A stretch of 64,000 nt of DNA from CAWFKW01 sp963816535. Its GTDB lineage: Bacteria > Bacteroidota > Ignavibacteria > Tepidaquicellales > OLB5. The position numbers and the translations under genes were made by a program. The DNA lies in contig CAWFKW010000006.1 of assembly GCA_963816535.1 (NCBI GenBank), forward strand, positions 310,001-374,000, read 5' to 3'. Positions 46,664-56,351 of the stretch are shown in pieces; within the stretch, counting starts at the first letter, position 1; each line of letters opens with the position of its first letter. A model generated the notes under the pieces. It saw nothing but the letters and a program-made list of their open reading frames with translations, was not told the origin of the DNA and ran no database searches.

Positions 46664-47240
46664 AGGCACAGTGAATGACGTTAGCGGCGTTTGCCATCAA
46701 GCGCTGTTTTCACTTTTTAGGTAATATTATATTTTTTTTAACTTCGCTTTTTAGCGTAATTTATATTAAGAGGCTATTAAGGTACTCACAAGCCATTCCA
46801 AAATCGGAATAGTGCCGAAATATGATAATACGATACTTAGAAATTTGAGAAATCTGACATATCGTTATAAGCTAAACAAAGTTAATATAATAAAGATATT
46901 GTTACTTAATGTTGTATAGGCGGAAACGTCATAGAGAAATTACTACCTTACAAAGTTAGAAATTTTAACCATAACAGCTATTGATTTTATTTTGCAGTTG
47001 AATTAATTTGCAGACGTTAAAACTTCAAACAGCTAAAATTGAAAACAGAAATTTTATTTACACATTCCCGTCAGGGTTACAAAAAGGGTTTAGCTGCCCC
47101 GAAGTTTTCCTTGACGGGATTTGTGTTTAAAAGGAACTCACTACAAAAGAAATTAATCATTTTTTAGGGCTTGAAGTAACTAAAGAAGTACCTACGTTTT
47201 CGATTTGTTTTGTTTCCCCTGCAAATTTGCCACTTACCAA
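46664..47240. other. AT-rich right end of the island
   Basis: No complete gene. Short fragments (for example about 47024-47128, reading '...NRNFIYTFPSGLQKGF' in one frame) suggest decayed sequence. CGTTAGCGGCG (46680) resembles cassette-type core strings but no partner is clear. Confidence 0.4.
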
Positions 47241-47284
47241 CGGTTTAGCAAACCGGTGGTTTCAGCCACTCACCCACCTCTCCG
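47241..47284. repeat. Island end repeat (attR), 44 bp
   Basis: Identical to 38660-38703, the anticodon loop to 5' end of tRNA-Ser(GCU). The remaining 3' half of the tRNA is absent here, so this is the displaced original 5' half. Integration therefore gave the rebuilt tRNA gene an island-derived promoter region. Confidence 0.9.
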
Positions 47285-47492
47285 TGATAAATTAGCTGAA
47301 TTATTACCAAACATAATCATTTCTCAGGAATTTTCACAGACAAAAAAATAGACCACCGAGAGTTCAATTTACGATGAACATATTCTGGATCCAAATCTCC
47401 TGTATAGAAACCTCCTTACTCCGAAATCCTATTATGCCTCTCCCAGGCAGTAGCTTGGGAGGGAGTAATGAGTTTAGCCGCTGTTTTCACAA

Positions 47493-47612
47493 ATTACTGC
47501 CGCTGGTGGCGTTATAGCCAACAACTTTTAAATATAATGTATCCTTAGAAAAATATCTTTCATAAAAAACTCATATTACTGCCGTTGTTGGCGTTATCAC
47601 CAGCAACTTTTA
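47493..47612 (+). repeat. Two 38-bp attC-like repeats and a duplicated gene start
   Basis: 47493-47530 and 47575-47612 share ATTACTGCCG..., GGCGTTAT and CAACTTTTA with 5 mismatches in 38. Between them, 47547-47574 is an exact 28-bp copy of 47725-47752, the start of the gene at 47715. This suggests recombination or cassette-like duplication around the GGCGTTAT core; no integron integrase is seen. Confidence 0.5.
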
Positions 47613-47714
47613 AGCCGGGAACTTCTTACGAAATTCAGCATTGAGAATTAAATGGCAAAAAGCGAACTTAAGCTAAATATTTTCCTAATCTTGAATTCAA
47701 ACCTCAACTAGTAT

Positions 47715-48500
47715 ATGAAAACTCAGAAAAATATCTTTCATAAAAAACTCATTGGCAAGTGGGGTAAATTTACTATTTATCTGGTTGATGATGAAATAGT
47801 CCGCAACAAAGCCGAATATGCAGAAGAATTCAGCGACTACGGCGTGAACATTGGCAAGAGAGGACTGGCTACGCTGAATTTCAAATTCATACCGAAAGAT
47901 GAAATATGGATAGCAAAATCCATCAAAGCGTCAGAAAGACATTTTATTATCGGTAACGCGCTATCTTACATAAAAAATATTGAAAACGGAGTAGAACCCG
48001 GCAAGGCATATGATAATGCCCTTAAACAGGAGCAGGACCGCCGCACAAATGAGGCAATAAATAAGCTTCATATAAAGACAAAGACGCTTTTTGATAATCC
48101 GCTTCATAAAAATGTGCCAAAGAAAGTTTATAAGAAGAAATATCTTGTAATAAAAGATAAGAAAGATATCGTAAGCGTATACTTAATCAATGCGCAGGTT
48201 GTGCGCGATTTGTACAAACCCGATTATGTTGAAGGCGGGCACGGTTATGTTTATGAATGGATACCTGAAAATGAAATATGGATTGATGTGAAAGTGAAGC
48301 AGGATGAAATACCGGTAATAATACTCCACGAATACCTGGAAAGGATATTGATGAAGTATAAGAAGTTTCCTTATGTAAGGGCGCATAACGCCGCGCTAAG
48401 AGTTGAGTTTGAGCACAGGGGAATTTTCAACAAGAAAGACGCCGCCGCGCTGAGCAGGAATGTTGTGCTGAATAAGCTCTTGCAGAATATCAAATACTAA
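47715..48500 (+). CDS. Protein with two copies of a HExxE-like domain
   Basis: 261 residues built from two similar halves. Each has 'I/VYL[VI]...VR[ND]', then 'NEIWI' or 'DEIWI', then an 'IIxHEYLER' position. The second half carries 'VIILHEYLERILM' and 'AHNAALRVE'; I recall related 'HE.VER.LM' proteins of unknown function. The first half has a decayed motif ('SERHFIIGNALSYI'), so only one site is complete. A metal-binding or peptidase-like site is possible, not shown. Its 5' end is duplicated upstream. Confidence 0.55.
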   Translation: MKTQKNIFHKKLIGKWGKFTIYLVDDEIVRNKAEYAEEFSDYGVNIGKRGLATLNFKFIPKDEIWIAKSIKASERHFIIGNALSYIKNIENGVEPGKAYDNALKQEQDRRTNEAINKLHIKTKTLFDNPLHKNVPKKVYKKKYLVIKDKKDIVSVYLINAQVVRDLYKPDYVEGGHGYVYEWIPENEIWIDVKVKQDEIPVIILHEYLERILMKYKKFPYVRAHNAALRVEFEHRGIFNKKDAAALSRNVVLNKLLQNIKY

Positions 48501-48666
48501 GCCTTCACCGGCCATCTAAGTTAAATTGACTTAATTGAGTTTATATTAGTTATGTCAGAATACCACGTTTGCGGCCCTAAAATCACGAAATCCGTTAGCA
48601 ATTTCCTTTTAATAAACTTTATTATCAGTTAAATTTAATGCGCTAAAAATTTACTAATTACATTCT

Positions 48667-50163
48667 ATGAAAAAGAGCCTTTTTCTCATTTGGGTTTTTC
48701 TGGCATCGTTCATAATTTATTCTCCTTCGGATCTGCACAGCCAGGAATCCGATCTGAATAAGATAATTAAATCAGGCCAGGACGCAGAGCAAACAGGCAA
48801 TTATACCGAAGCCCTGTTTTATTATTCGGCAGCCATAGACGCCGACCCTGCATACGTGGATAGTTATGTGTACCGCGGCGGGTTGTACAAAAGAATGAAG
48901 AATTATCCCAAGGCCAAGCTAGACTTCCAGCAGGTGGTTAAAATAAACCCGCAGAATGAACAGGCGTATATGGACCTTGGATTGATCGACACTGAACTTA
49001 AGAGCTTCGCCGACGCGGTAAACGATTACAGCTCGGTTCTCTCTATCAACCCTAACAACGCCGATGCATATTATTTTAGGGGCAATAGTTATAATTCGCT
49101 TGGAAAGCTTAAAGAAGCGGCGGGCGATTATTCAAAAGCTGTTGAGCTTAACCCTTCAAATACCGATGCAAGCGCAAAGCTGGCGTCTGTTAACAACCAG
49201 CTTAATCAGAACGTGCAGATAACCTCAGCGGATAACCAGAAATCAACAGATAACCAGAAATCAACAGATAACCAGAAATCAACGGATGAGAAAAACGAAA
49301 AGAGGAATGATGTAAGCGTTGAAAAGAAAACAGACGTAACGACGGAAAACAAAACGGAAGATAACAGCCGGAAGAAACCCGATGTGACCGTAGACAATAA
49401 AACCGATGACAGCAAACAAGTTGCGGTAAATGAACCTGAGAAAACAGGCGATTCTAAGAATGTACTTGTCAGAGAAAAACCCACTGAAGATAACAGCGTT
49501 TCAGATACCGACGGCGACAACCAGCAGCAGGATATTGCGGACAATACTCAGACGACAAACCCGGACAATACACAGGCCGATAACCAAAATACGAATCAAA
49601 CAGAAAACACAAATAATACTTCTCCTGAAGTTACTAACAATACTCAAACAGAAAATAATGTAAATACCGAAGAGAAAAAGGAAGAAGTAGCGCCCATAGT
49701 AGAGCCAAAGCCCGATATAGAGAATTTTATAATGACAGGACTAGGGTACTATGAAAAGAAACAGTTCCAGAAAGCGCTTGATGAATATGACAAGGCGGTG
49801 CAGATAGACCCCGATTTTTACGAAGCCCATTATCATAAAGGCAGAGCCTACACCGAGCTAAACGATTATGACGACGCTATTATGGAATATACCAGGACCA
49901 TAGAGCTTGATCCTTCGCATGAAAAAGCTCACGTTAACCGCGGGTATATTTATAACGAACTGAAACAGTACGATAAGGCGATAGCCGATTATCAGAAAGC
50001 TGTGGAGATAAATCCAAAATCAGTTTTCGGATATTACAACATGGGAATTACTTATTATAACATGAAAGATAAAGATGATGCTGCAAAAAGCTTTCAGCAG
50101 GCCGCGAGGCTGGGAGATACAGATTCACAGGAGTGGCTTCAGTCGAACGGTTACAGCTGGTAA
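48667..50163 (+). CDS. Exported TPR protein with long N/T-rich linker
   Basis: 498 residues with a signal peptide ('LFLIWVFLASFIIYSPSD'). Residues about 30-170 hold three to four TPR units ('ALFYYSAAIDADPAYVDSY', 'AKLDFQQVVKINPQNEQAY'). About 175-340 is a low-complexity linker with a perfect triple 'DNQKST' repeat and N, T, D and E richness. About 345-498 are four more TPR units. TPRs are protein-protein docking modules; the target is unknown. It is probably periplasmic or surface-exposed. A hairpin terminator follows. Confidence 0.8.
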   Translation: MKKSLFLIWVFLASFIIYSPSDLHSQESDLNKIIKSGQDAEQTGNYTEALFYYSAAIDADPAYVDSYVYRGGLYKRMKNYPKAKLDFQQVVKINPQNEQAYMDLGLIDTELKSFADAVNDYSSVLSINPNNADAYYFRGNSYNSLGKLKEAAGDYSKAVELNPSNTDASAKLASVNNQLNQNVQITSADNQKSTDNQKSTDNQKSTDEKNEKRNDVSVEKKTDVTTENKTEDNSRKKPDVTVDNKTDDSKQVAVNEPEKTGDSKNVLVREKPTEDNSVSDTDGDNQQQDIADNTQTTNPDNTQADNQNTNQTENTNNTSPEVTNNTQTENNVNTEEKKEEVAPIVEPKPDIENFIMTGLGYYEKKQFQKALDEYDKAVQIDPDFYEAHYHKGRAYTELNDYDDAIMEYTRTIELDPSHEKAHVNRGYIYNELKQYDKAIADYQKAVEINPKSVFGYYNMGITYYNMKDKDDAAKSFQQAARLGDTDSQEWLQSNGYSW

Positions 50164-50191
50164 AAGTAAAATTTATTTATTGTGAACTGTA

Positions 50192-50223
50192 GGGGCGAAC
50201 TAAAGGTTCGCCCTTAATTTTTT
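50192..50223. terminator. Terminator / REP-like hairpin
   Basis: GGGCGAAC pairs with GTTCGCCC over a 5-base loop, then TTAATTTTTT. It sits between convergent genes and belongs to the GTAGGGGCG... repeat family seen at 56184 and 63160. Confidence 0.75.
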
Positions 50224-51116
50224 CAGAACCTGTAATTCAGGATTCTATAGATTAGCTTTGCTGTTAGAAAATCCGGGAAAGCGTAGTCTTTTCGCGGGGC
50301 AAGTTCAACAACGTCAAACCCCACCAGGTTTCTTTTCTCACAAACCGATCTCAAAAGCCTCATTGTTTCATCCCAGTAAAATCCGTTAGGCTCCGGAGTG
50401 CCTGTTGAAGGCATAATAGACGGGTCAAAGTAATCCACATCGAATGTAATATAGACATTCTGATCAAGCGAATTTACAATAATATCTATAAGCTGCCCGT
50501 CAAAACCTTCATGCCGCATTTGGTGTGCATAGAAGGTTGTAATTCCTTTATCTATAATAAAATCATGCTCTTCTTTTGACTGTGCGCGGATCCCCACCTG
50601 CGTTAATTTAGTCGTGAATTCAACTACCCGCTTAGCGAAACAAGCGTGCGAGTATTTTGTGCCTCCATATTCTTCGCGCAGATCCGAATGAGCGTCAAAA
50701 TGCAGGATGGAGAGATTCTCATAAGAATCAAAGTGCGCCCTTATGGGCGCAGTTGATATGGTATGCTCGCCGCCAAGCGTAATTACAAACTTTCCGGCGT
50801 CTATCAGGGCTTTAACATTTTTGTAAATGAGGTCGAGAGCCTTTTTTCCGCTTAGCTTGCTGAAATCAAGCGCTTTTAACGCGGCAATACCTTCGGTAAA
50901 ACATATTTCTTTTCCTGTTTCTTCATCGAAGAATTCAACGTAGTGCGAAGCCTCAAGAATTGCGGCCGGCCCCTTGCCCGTTCCCTTGCCGTATGTAACC
51001 GTTTTTTCGTATGGACAAGGGAGAATAACTATTTTCGAGTTATCAAAATCAGAATACTGTTTTTCAATCGCCAGGAAGTTCTTTTTTAAAGGCAGAGTGC
51101 GGAATTTGTGCGGCAT
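50223..51116 (-). CDS. speB: Agmatinase
   Basis: 297 residues of the ureohydrolase (arginase/agmatinase) fold. The metal-binding motifs are complete: 'LGGEHTIS', 'LHFDAHSDLR' and 'ITFDVDYFDPS'. 'SHACFAKR' and 'GTPEPNGFYWDE' favour agmatinase-type enzymes over arginase. The reaction makes putrescine and urea from agmatine, a polyamine route. It overlaps dnaX by 1 base (TAATG), so translation is probably coupled. Substrate rests on family likeness. Confidence 0.86.
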   Translation of the reverse strand: MPHKFRTLPLKKNFLAIEKQYSDFDNSKIVILPCPYEKTVTYGKGTGKGPAAILEASHYVEFFDEETGKEICFTEGIAALKALDFSKLSGKKALDLIYKNVKALIDAGKFVITLGGEHTISTAPIRAHFDSYENLSILHFDAHSDLREEYGGTKYSHACFAKRVVEFTTKLTQVGIRAQSKEEHDFIIDKGITTFYAHQMRHEGFDGQLIDIIVNSLDQNVYITFDVDYFDPSIMPSTGTPEPNGFYWDETMRLLRSVCEKRNLVGFDVVELAPRKDYAFPDFLTAKLIYRILNYRF

Positions 51117-52822
51117 TATCTTATTTCTTTTGCGTTAAACTCGTTTACAAGAATCGAGCGTATCTTATCGTAGGAGCTCTCAGAGTTTTCTTTGGCGGCA
51201 GATTTTTCATCGTTGTTTTCTGTGCGGGCGGGGATAGTCTTTTCAACTGTGACATTGAGCGGGACTCCAAAATAGGCTGAGATCTTCTCGGCGATATAAT
51301 CTTTGTACCCGCTCAGAAGTTCATAATTGCTCTCATCGATTCTGATGACGCAATTCCTTTTTCCGTCTGATTCAAAATATGAATCCTTTACAATGCTGTA
51401 AATCCACATCTTCTTCTCGGCTTTAATCCCGTCCTTAATTGAGGTCCAGTGGGAATCAAGATCGCCTAATACTGATGAAATATCCACAGCCTGGAACTGC
51501 GTTTGGACCGGCGTCGGCGTTTCTTTTAATGTTGCGGTTTCCGTGGCGGCCGCCGATTCGTTCTTCATATCATAATTTACTTTAACCGGGCTGCCTGCTT
51601 CTGATTTTACCGCGGTTTTGGTTTCGGTTGAAACGCCTGAACGGCCTGAGTTTCTGCCTGTTTGACCCGCGCTTATTTCCTTTATTTCATCAAGTAATGT
51701 CGATATATCTTTCGTATCGGTAAACTTGATCAGCTCTATCAGGAGCGCTTCAATTAACGTTCTCTGGTTTGCCGAATATTTGAATGTATATTCAGTCTGC
51801 AGAATTAATTTAAGCGAGTTAATTGTTTCTATCTGCGTAAACTTACCGGCGAGCTGAAGATATTTTTCCTTCGTGGATTCCGATTCAAGTATTAATGCCG
51901 CTGAATTTGTGGATGCGGCTATCATCAGGTTGCGGTAATGCTCTGCCAGCCCGTCAAGAAAAGTCTGCATGTCGTATCCTTTGTTCATCAGTTCATCGAA
52001 GTAGTCAAGCAGTCCCTTTGCATCTCTCGCTTTAACAAGCCACGAGATGTTGAAATATACATCGGATTGCGCGATATTAAAAAACTCTTTCAGTTTATCG
52101 AACGTAATATTATTATCCGAGTATGCGGCGGACATATCGAACAATCCCTGCGCGTCGCGCATGGAGCCGTCGCCTTTTTTTGCGATGAAAAAAAGCGATT
52201 CGTCGTCTATCCTGATATTTTCTTTTTTCGCTATTTCAATTGTGCGCGCTTTTATTTCGTCAATTGTAAGGCGCTTGAAATCAAATTTCTGGCACCTGCC
52301 AAGTATCGTCATAGGCACCTTTTCAGGGGATGTTGTGGCGAATATAAAAACAACATACGGAGGCGGCTCTTCCAGCGTTTTCAGCAGTGCGTTGAACGAT
52401 GCGCCTGTAAGCATATGGACTTCATCAATAATGAATATCTTATATTTTGAGCGAACCGGCCCGTATTTTACTTTTTCTTTCAGCTCTCTTACATCTTCAA
52501 TGTTCCTGTTCGAGGCGCCGTCGATCTCAAAAACGTCGGGGTGGTTGCGGTTATCGTTCTGAATCTCTTTGCAGCTTTCGCAAACGCCGCACGGGTCGCC
52601 GTCAGGTTTGCGGTTCAGGCAGTTGAGCGATTTGGCCAGGATCCTCGCAACGGTAGTTTTGCCAACTCCGCGCGGTCCGCAGAACAGGTAAGCATGCGAT
52701 ACTCGTCCGCTTTTGACGGCGTTTTTCAGCGTCCTTGTGATAAATTCCTGAGACGTTACATCGTCGAACACCTGCGGCCGCCACTTGCGCGCCGTAACTC
52801 TGAATTCTAATTCTTCCGGCAT
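51116..52822 (-). CDS. dnaX: DNA polymerase III subunit gamma/tau
   Basis: 568 residues. Clamp-loader ATPase motifs: 'RKWRPQVFDDVTSQEFITR', Walker A 'FCGPRGVGKTTVAR', a Cys4 zinc module ('CLNRKPDGDPCGVCESC'), Walker B 'IFIIDEVHMLTG' and 'LLKTLEEPP'. Domain III (about 250-380) follows, and then a low-complexity linker and a short tau-like tail. Loads the sliding clamp during chromosome replication. The gene overlaps the start of speB. Firm assignment. Confidence 0.96.
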   Translation of the reverse strand: MPEELEFRVTARKWRPQVFDDVTSQEFITRTLKNAVKSGRVSHAYLFCGPRGVGKTTVARILAKSLNCLNRKPDGDPCGVCESCKEIQNDNRNHPDVFEIDGASNRNIEDVRELKEKVKYGPVRSKYKIFIIDEVHMLTGASFNALLKTLEEPPPYVVFIFATTSPEKVPMTILGRCQKFDFKRLTIDEIKARTIEIAKKENIRIDDESLFFIAKKGDGSMRDAQGLFDMSAAYSDNNITFDKLKEFFNIAQSDVYFNISWLVKARDAKGLLDYFDELMNKGYDMQTFLDGLAEHYRNLMIAASTNSAALILESESTKEKYLQLAGKFTQIETINSLKLILQTEYTFKYSANQRTLIEALLIELIKFTDTKDISTLLDEIKEISAGQTGRNSGRSGVSTETKTAVKSEAGSPVKVNYDMKNESAAATETATLKETPTPVQTQFQAVDISSVLGDLDSHWTSIKDGIKAEKKMWIYSIVKDSYFESDGKRNCVIRIDESNYELLSGYKDYIAEKISAYFGVPLNVTVEKTIPARTENNDEKSAAKENSESSYDKIRSILVNEFNAKEIR

Positions 52823-52995
52823 TAATTATTTATGATTAATATGCTAAGATAACGTTAAATTTAAACTTTAAATATCAAAAATCAAAACGAAAATGAAAAA
52901 TCCTGCATGTTCCCAAAGTCCGTGATTGGGAAACGGTTACTTGCATTATCTGCCCTGCTCCGCTGCCGCGGATTAGCATGCTGCGCCTATTGGAT

Positions 52996-54282
52996 TTACT
53001 TTTTAAAATCAATTCCGCAATACTGAACGCTTAGATATCCCTTATCATATCTCATCCAGCAGTTCGCGGTAAAATCGTTGTAAGAAGAAACGTTTATGTA
53101 ATCGCCGAAGAATACTTTCTTTTTCGGCATGAACGGCGATTCTGAAATTTTTATGTTCTTAAAGTTATCTCCGCCGTCTGTTGAGCGCGCAAGATATACA
53201 TCTGTGTTTGCGTCGGAATAATTCCTCCTGTCATAAAATAAAACATTTATTGCGCCGGTAACAGGGTCAACGCTCATCCAGCTCATGAACTGTTGCTTGC
53301 CGTTTCTCAGTGGGTCGTCGTTTACGCGCTTTACCGGGCTCCATGTGTTCCCGCCGTCTGATGATTTCATAAAGAACACATCCACGTCGTTAACGCCGTT
53401 GGTTCTGTCAGACCAGCTTACGTAAATATTCCCGCGGAAAGGCGAGTGGCTGATATCGCATCCTGTGCTTGGCATCCCGTTGCAGCGGTAAATGCTGTCG
53501 ATATCATAGCACCAGCCGCCGGGCATCTGCGTTATTACTGATTCGGCCGGCAACCATTTTATGCCGCCATCTGTTGAACGGTTGAAAGAAATCCCCATCG
53601 GTCCGGCCCAGCATACATATATCTCGCCGCCCGGGCCAACGCACGGAACGGCGCCTTCCACTGTGAGAGACGAGTCTTTACAATCCCCTGCATAAGTATT
53701 AATTCGTTTTGCTTCGCTCCATGTGATGCCGCCATCGGCTGACATTGAGAAATGAATATTTGAGCTGTCAAGCGGGTTCTTGCTTTCGTACCCGTCAAAC
53801 TGCGTCCACGCAATATAGATACTGTTCCGCCACTTGCTGTCGGATAGGTCAACGCAAACGCCGGGTTTATCCTGTTGTTTGGGACGGTTCAATCCCGTAA
53901 AGGAACCCGGGTTACTCCATGTTTTTCCCCAGTCGGTCGATTTCTGGCATACCATTCTGTCTATCCAGTTCTCCCGCGAGGGCATCGAGAGATGAAAATA
54001 ATAACCGTTGCCTTTCAGGTCGCATACCACAATAGGGTCGCCCCACACTCCGTAATCATCCGATTTGATGTAACCGTATCCCCATGTACCTCCTGCATCG
54101 GTTGAGTAATAATAATTGCTGAGGTTAGATGCGGCTATAATGTCCTGCGGATTAGCAGGGTTAACAACGATCGAAACTTCGTTGGGCCCGTTATTTTCGC
54201 TGTTAACTTGTATGTTTTTGTACTGCGCCATGCTTGCGGCGCTGAAGAGGAGGGCTGAAAGTAATATTATTTTTTTCATCAA
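52996..54282 (-). CDS. Exported sialidase-fold (BNR) protein, no T9SS tail
   Basis: 428 residues. A signal peptide ('IILLSALLFSAASMAQ') is followed by a propeller with Asp-box units ('STDAGGTWG', 'STDWGKTWS', 'SADGGITWS', 'STDGGIKWL', 'SSDGGNTWS', 'STDGGDNFK'). It ends about 'YLSVQYCGIDFKK', without the T9SS domain seen in the two paralogues at 54388 and 56352. It belongs to a set of four related genes (52996-59466). The fold resembles exo-sialidases, but the catalytic residues were not checked, so enzyme activity is uncertain. Confidence 0.82.
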   Translation of the reverse strand: MMKKIILLSALLFSAASMAQYKNIQVNSENNGPNEVSIVVNPANPQDIIAASNLSNYYYSTDAGGTWGYGYIKSDDYGVWGDPIVVCDLKGNGYYFHLSMPSRENWIDRMVCQKSTDWGKTWSNPGSFTGLNRPKQQDKPGVCVDLSDSKWRNSIYIAWTQFDGYESKNPLDSSNIHFSMSADGGITWSEAKRINTYAGDCKDSSLTVEGAVPCVGPGGEIYVCWAGPMGISFNRSTDGGIKWLPAESVITQMPGGWCYDIDSIYRCNGMPSTGCDISHSPFRGNIYVSWSDRTNGVNDVDVFFMKSSDGGNTWSPVKRVNDDPLRNGKQQFMSWMSVDPVTGAINVLFYDRRNYSDANTDVYLARSTDGGDNFKNIKISESPFMPKKKVFFGDYINVSSYNDFTANCWMRYDKGYLSVQYCGIDFKK

Positions 54283-54387
54283 ATAGATTTTAGTTGGTCA
54301 AAAGAGCAAAACAAAAATCCTGCGCATCATTACGTTCGCGTTTTAACGCGCAGGATAATTGAAAAATCACATTGGCGGCGCTTCCGG

Positions 54388-55977
54388 TTATTTTACCAAT
54401 ACCATTTTCTTTGTTTCTATATAAGACCCAGTGTGGAGTGTATAATAATAAACCCCCGATGCGTAATCGGCCGCGTCCCAGTTGATTTCGTACGAGCCGG
54501 GCTTCAGGTTTCCGCTCGCTAAAGTGGCGACTTCTCTCCCGAGCTGGTCATAAACTTTCAGGCTCGTTTGTCCCGAAACCTGTTTAGGAATATCGAACCG
54601 TATCTTTGTAGTTGGGTTAAACGGATTTGGATAGTTCTGGCTGAGAGAAAATGAATTTGGTACCTGACCGCTTACTGGTTCTATTCCGACCGGGAAATCA
54701 ATTAAAGCGGTCCATACGCTGAGCCCGCTGCCGGTTAGCCTGGTCCACATTGGCCTTATTCTGCCGTTAGCGGCTGTAATGTTGTTATAATCCCCGAAAA
54801 ATGTACCCGAGGTCGGCGTGAACGGGCTGGCGCTTATTCTTTCGTTGATCCAAGTTGTGCCGCCATCGGTTGAATGCGCCATATAAACGTCGGTGCCTGC
54901 GTTAGTATAATTTCTCCTGTCATAAAAAACTGTGTAAAGATAACCTGTTGTCTGGTCAATCGTCATCCATGTAAAGAATTGCTCTCTTGCGGTGGTGTCA
55001 TCATTAACCCTTATCGGGGCGCTCCAGTTGAGTCCGCCGTTTGTCGACCTTATGATCTTCACGTCATGATCTCCGGGCGCGACGCTATCGGTGTAGTTAA
55101 TATAGATGTAGCCTCTGTACGGCCCGTTGCTTACGTCGCAGCATGTAATTGGCAAGCCATTGGCTCTGTATATTCCGCTTATATCATAATCCCATCCGCC
55201 AACCTGTGTGCCCGCAATAATGTTATTTGCCAGCCATGTACTGCCCCCGTCCGTAGATTTTGTGAAGAACAGCCTGGGAACATTATGGCTTAGCGGCCCG
55301 GCCCAGCCTACATAAACTTCGCCGTTGGGACCCACGCAAGGTACGGCTCCCTCCTGTGTGTTATCGCTATCCACGCAATCGCCTGCAACCTGGTTAAGCC
55401 TTGCGGGCGTACTCCATGTTAAGCCGCCGTCTGTAGATCTTGAGAACATTATGTTTGAACTATCATTCGAATTTGTCGTGCCATAGACATCGAACCTTGT
55501 CCAGGTTACATAGATCCAGTTGCCATGCGAACCATGAGTAAAATCTACGCAGGGCCAGGCCTTATCTTCCTGCCTGGGAAGCTGGAAGCCTGTAAAGGAA
55601 CCATCGTTGTAACTTGCTCCGCCATTAGTTGATTTCTGGATAACAATTCGGTCTATGAATGTGCCGCCCCCGGGATTAGTAAGATGAACATAATAGAAAT
55701 TACCGGCTGTATCACAAGTAAGCGCAGGGTCTCCCCAAACGCTGTAGCTTGACGATATGGTATTTATGTTCCATGTTGTTCCGCCATCAGACGAATAATA
55801 AGCATTATTAATATTAGCTCCGGCAGTTAGCTGGTTTATGTTCTTTGGGTTTATTGTTATCGAAACTTCCTCGGGTTGGTTTTGCGAGCTTATCATCACG
55901 TTTGTGTAAGACGACTGGCTGTATAAGATGTTAACCGAGATCAGCAAAGTTACAGTAAGTAAAAATATCCGCTTCAT
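54388..55977 (-). CDS. Sialidase-fold (BNR) protein with T9SS sorting domain
   Basis: 529 residues. A signal peptide ('IFLLTVTLLISVNILYSQ'), then a six-bladed-type propeller with Asp boxes ('SSDGGTTWN', 'STNGGASYN', 'STDGGLTWS', 'STDGGSTWL', 'STNGGLNWS', 'STDGGTTWI'), and a C-terminal T9SS domain ('QNYPNPFNPTTKIRFD', 'VYDQLGREVATLASG', 'YIETKKMVLVK'). It should be exported to the surface or medium. A paralogue of the three neighbouring genes, probably by tandem duplication. Substrate unknown. Confidence 0.87.
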   Translation of the reverse strand: MKRIFLLTVTLLISVNILYSQSSYTNVMISSQNQPEEVSITINPKNINQLTAGANINNAYYSSDGGTTWNINTISSSYSVWGDPALTCDTAGNFYYVHLTNPGGGTFIDRIVIQKSTNGGASYNDGSFTGFQLPRQEDKAWPCVDFTHGSHGNWIYVTWTRFDVYGTTNSNDSSNIMFSRSTDGGLTWSTPARLNQVAGDCVDSDNTQEGAVPCVGPNGEVYVGWAGPLSHNVPRLFFTKSTDGGSTWLANNIIAGTQVGGWDYDISGIYRANGLPITCCDVSNGPYRGYIYINYTDSVAPGDHDVKIIRSTNGGLNWSAPIRVNDDTTAREQFFTWMTIDQTTGYLYTVFYDRRNYTNAGTDVYMAHSTDGGTTWINERISASPFTPTSGTFFGDYNNITAANGRIRPMWTRLTGSGLSVWTALIDFPVGIEPVSGQVPNSFSLSQNYPNPFNPTTKIRFDIPKQVSGQTSLKVYDQLGREVATLASGNLKPGSYEINWDAADYASGVYYYTLHTGSYIETKKMVLVK

Positions 55978-56183
55978 TTGTTGTTACTTTTATTGAGTTT
56001 AAGCATTACGTAATGCCCTTAAATTAAGCAAAAATCCCGAAATATGTATTTATATTCAAGATAATTCGATTGCGGATTTTAGAGTTGAGAATGTGGATTT
56101 TGCACCAAAAATCAAATATCGGGAGATCATTTTTGAGTTGTCATTTTACAGTTTAGTATTTGAACTTCGGCTTATTGTCTAAT

Positions 56184-56336
56184 GTAGGGGCGGACCTGTG
56201 TGTCCGCCCTCTTATTTTGTAAAAGAAAATTCGAATCAAACTTAAATTAGGAAGGGAAATAATGTTCATTCGTTATTTTTTGTTTTTCGGCATTTGCAAA
56301 TCAAACGTAAGGGCGGACACACAGGTCCGCCCCTAC
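56184..56336. repeat. Inverted pair of 28-bp REP-like elements
   Basis: 56184-56211 (GTAGGGGCGGACC...GGTCCGCCC-like hairpin) and 56308-56336 are reverse complements of each other over 27 bases, with about 96 bp between. Each is itself a hairpin. The same family appears at 50190 and 63160. The layout resembles a bacterial interspersed mosaic element. The 370-bp gap contains no gene. Confidence 0.65.
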
Positions 56337-56351
56337 AGGAATTCTAAATAC

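Larger units (their letters stand above)
38704..47240. mobile_element. 8.6-kb genomic island integrated in tRNA-Ser(GCU)
   Basis: It is bounded by 44-bp identical direct repeats. It carries tyrosine recombinases at both sides (38868 and 44502), a polymerase-like protein, microproteins, exported proteins, tandem 10-12-bp repeats and a giant hairpin. It is AT-richer than its surroundings. I see no relaxase or conjugation genes, so it is an integrative element of unknown, perhaps satellite-like, transfer. Confidence 0.85.

Noticed and set aside
47024..47128. A small gene in the right end of the island
   Set aside because: No start codon fits, and the frame ends quickly; it is more likely a decayed fragment.
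39992..47620. A true integron with attC sites
   Set aside because: No integron-type integrase (with its extra helix motif) is visible; the recombinases are of phage type, and the core strings vary. Left as a hypothesis in the findings.
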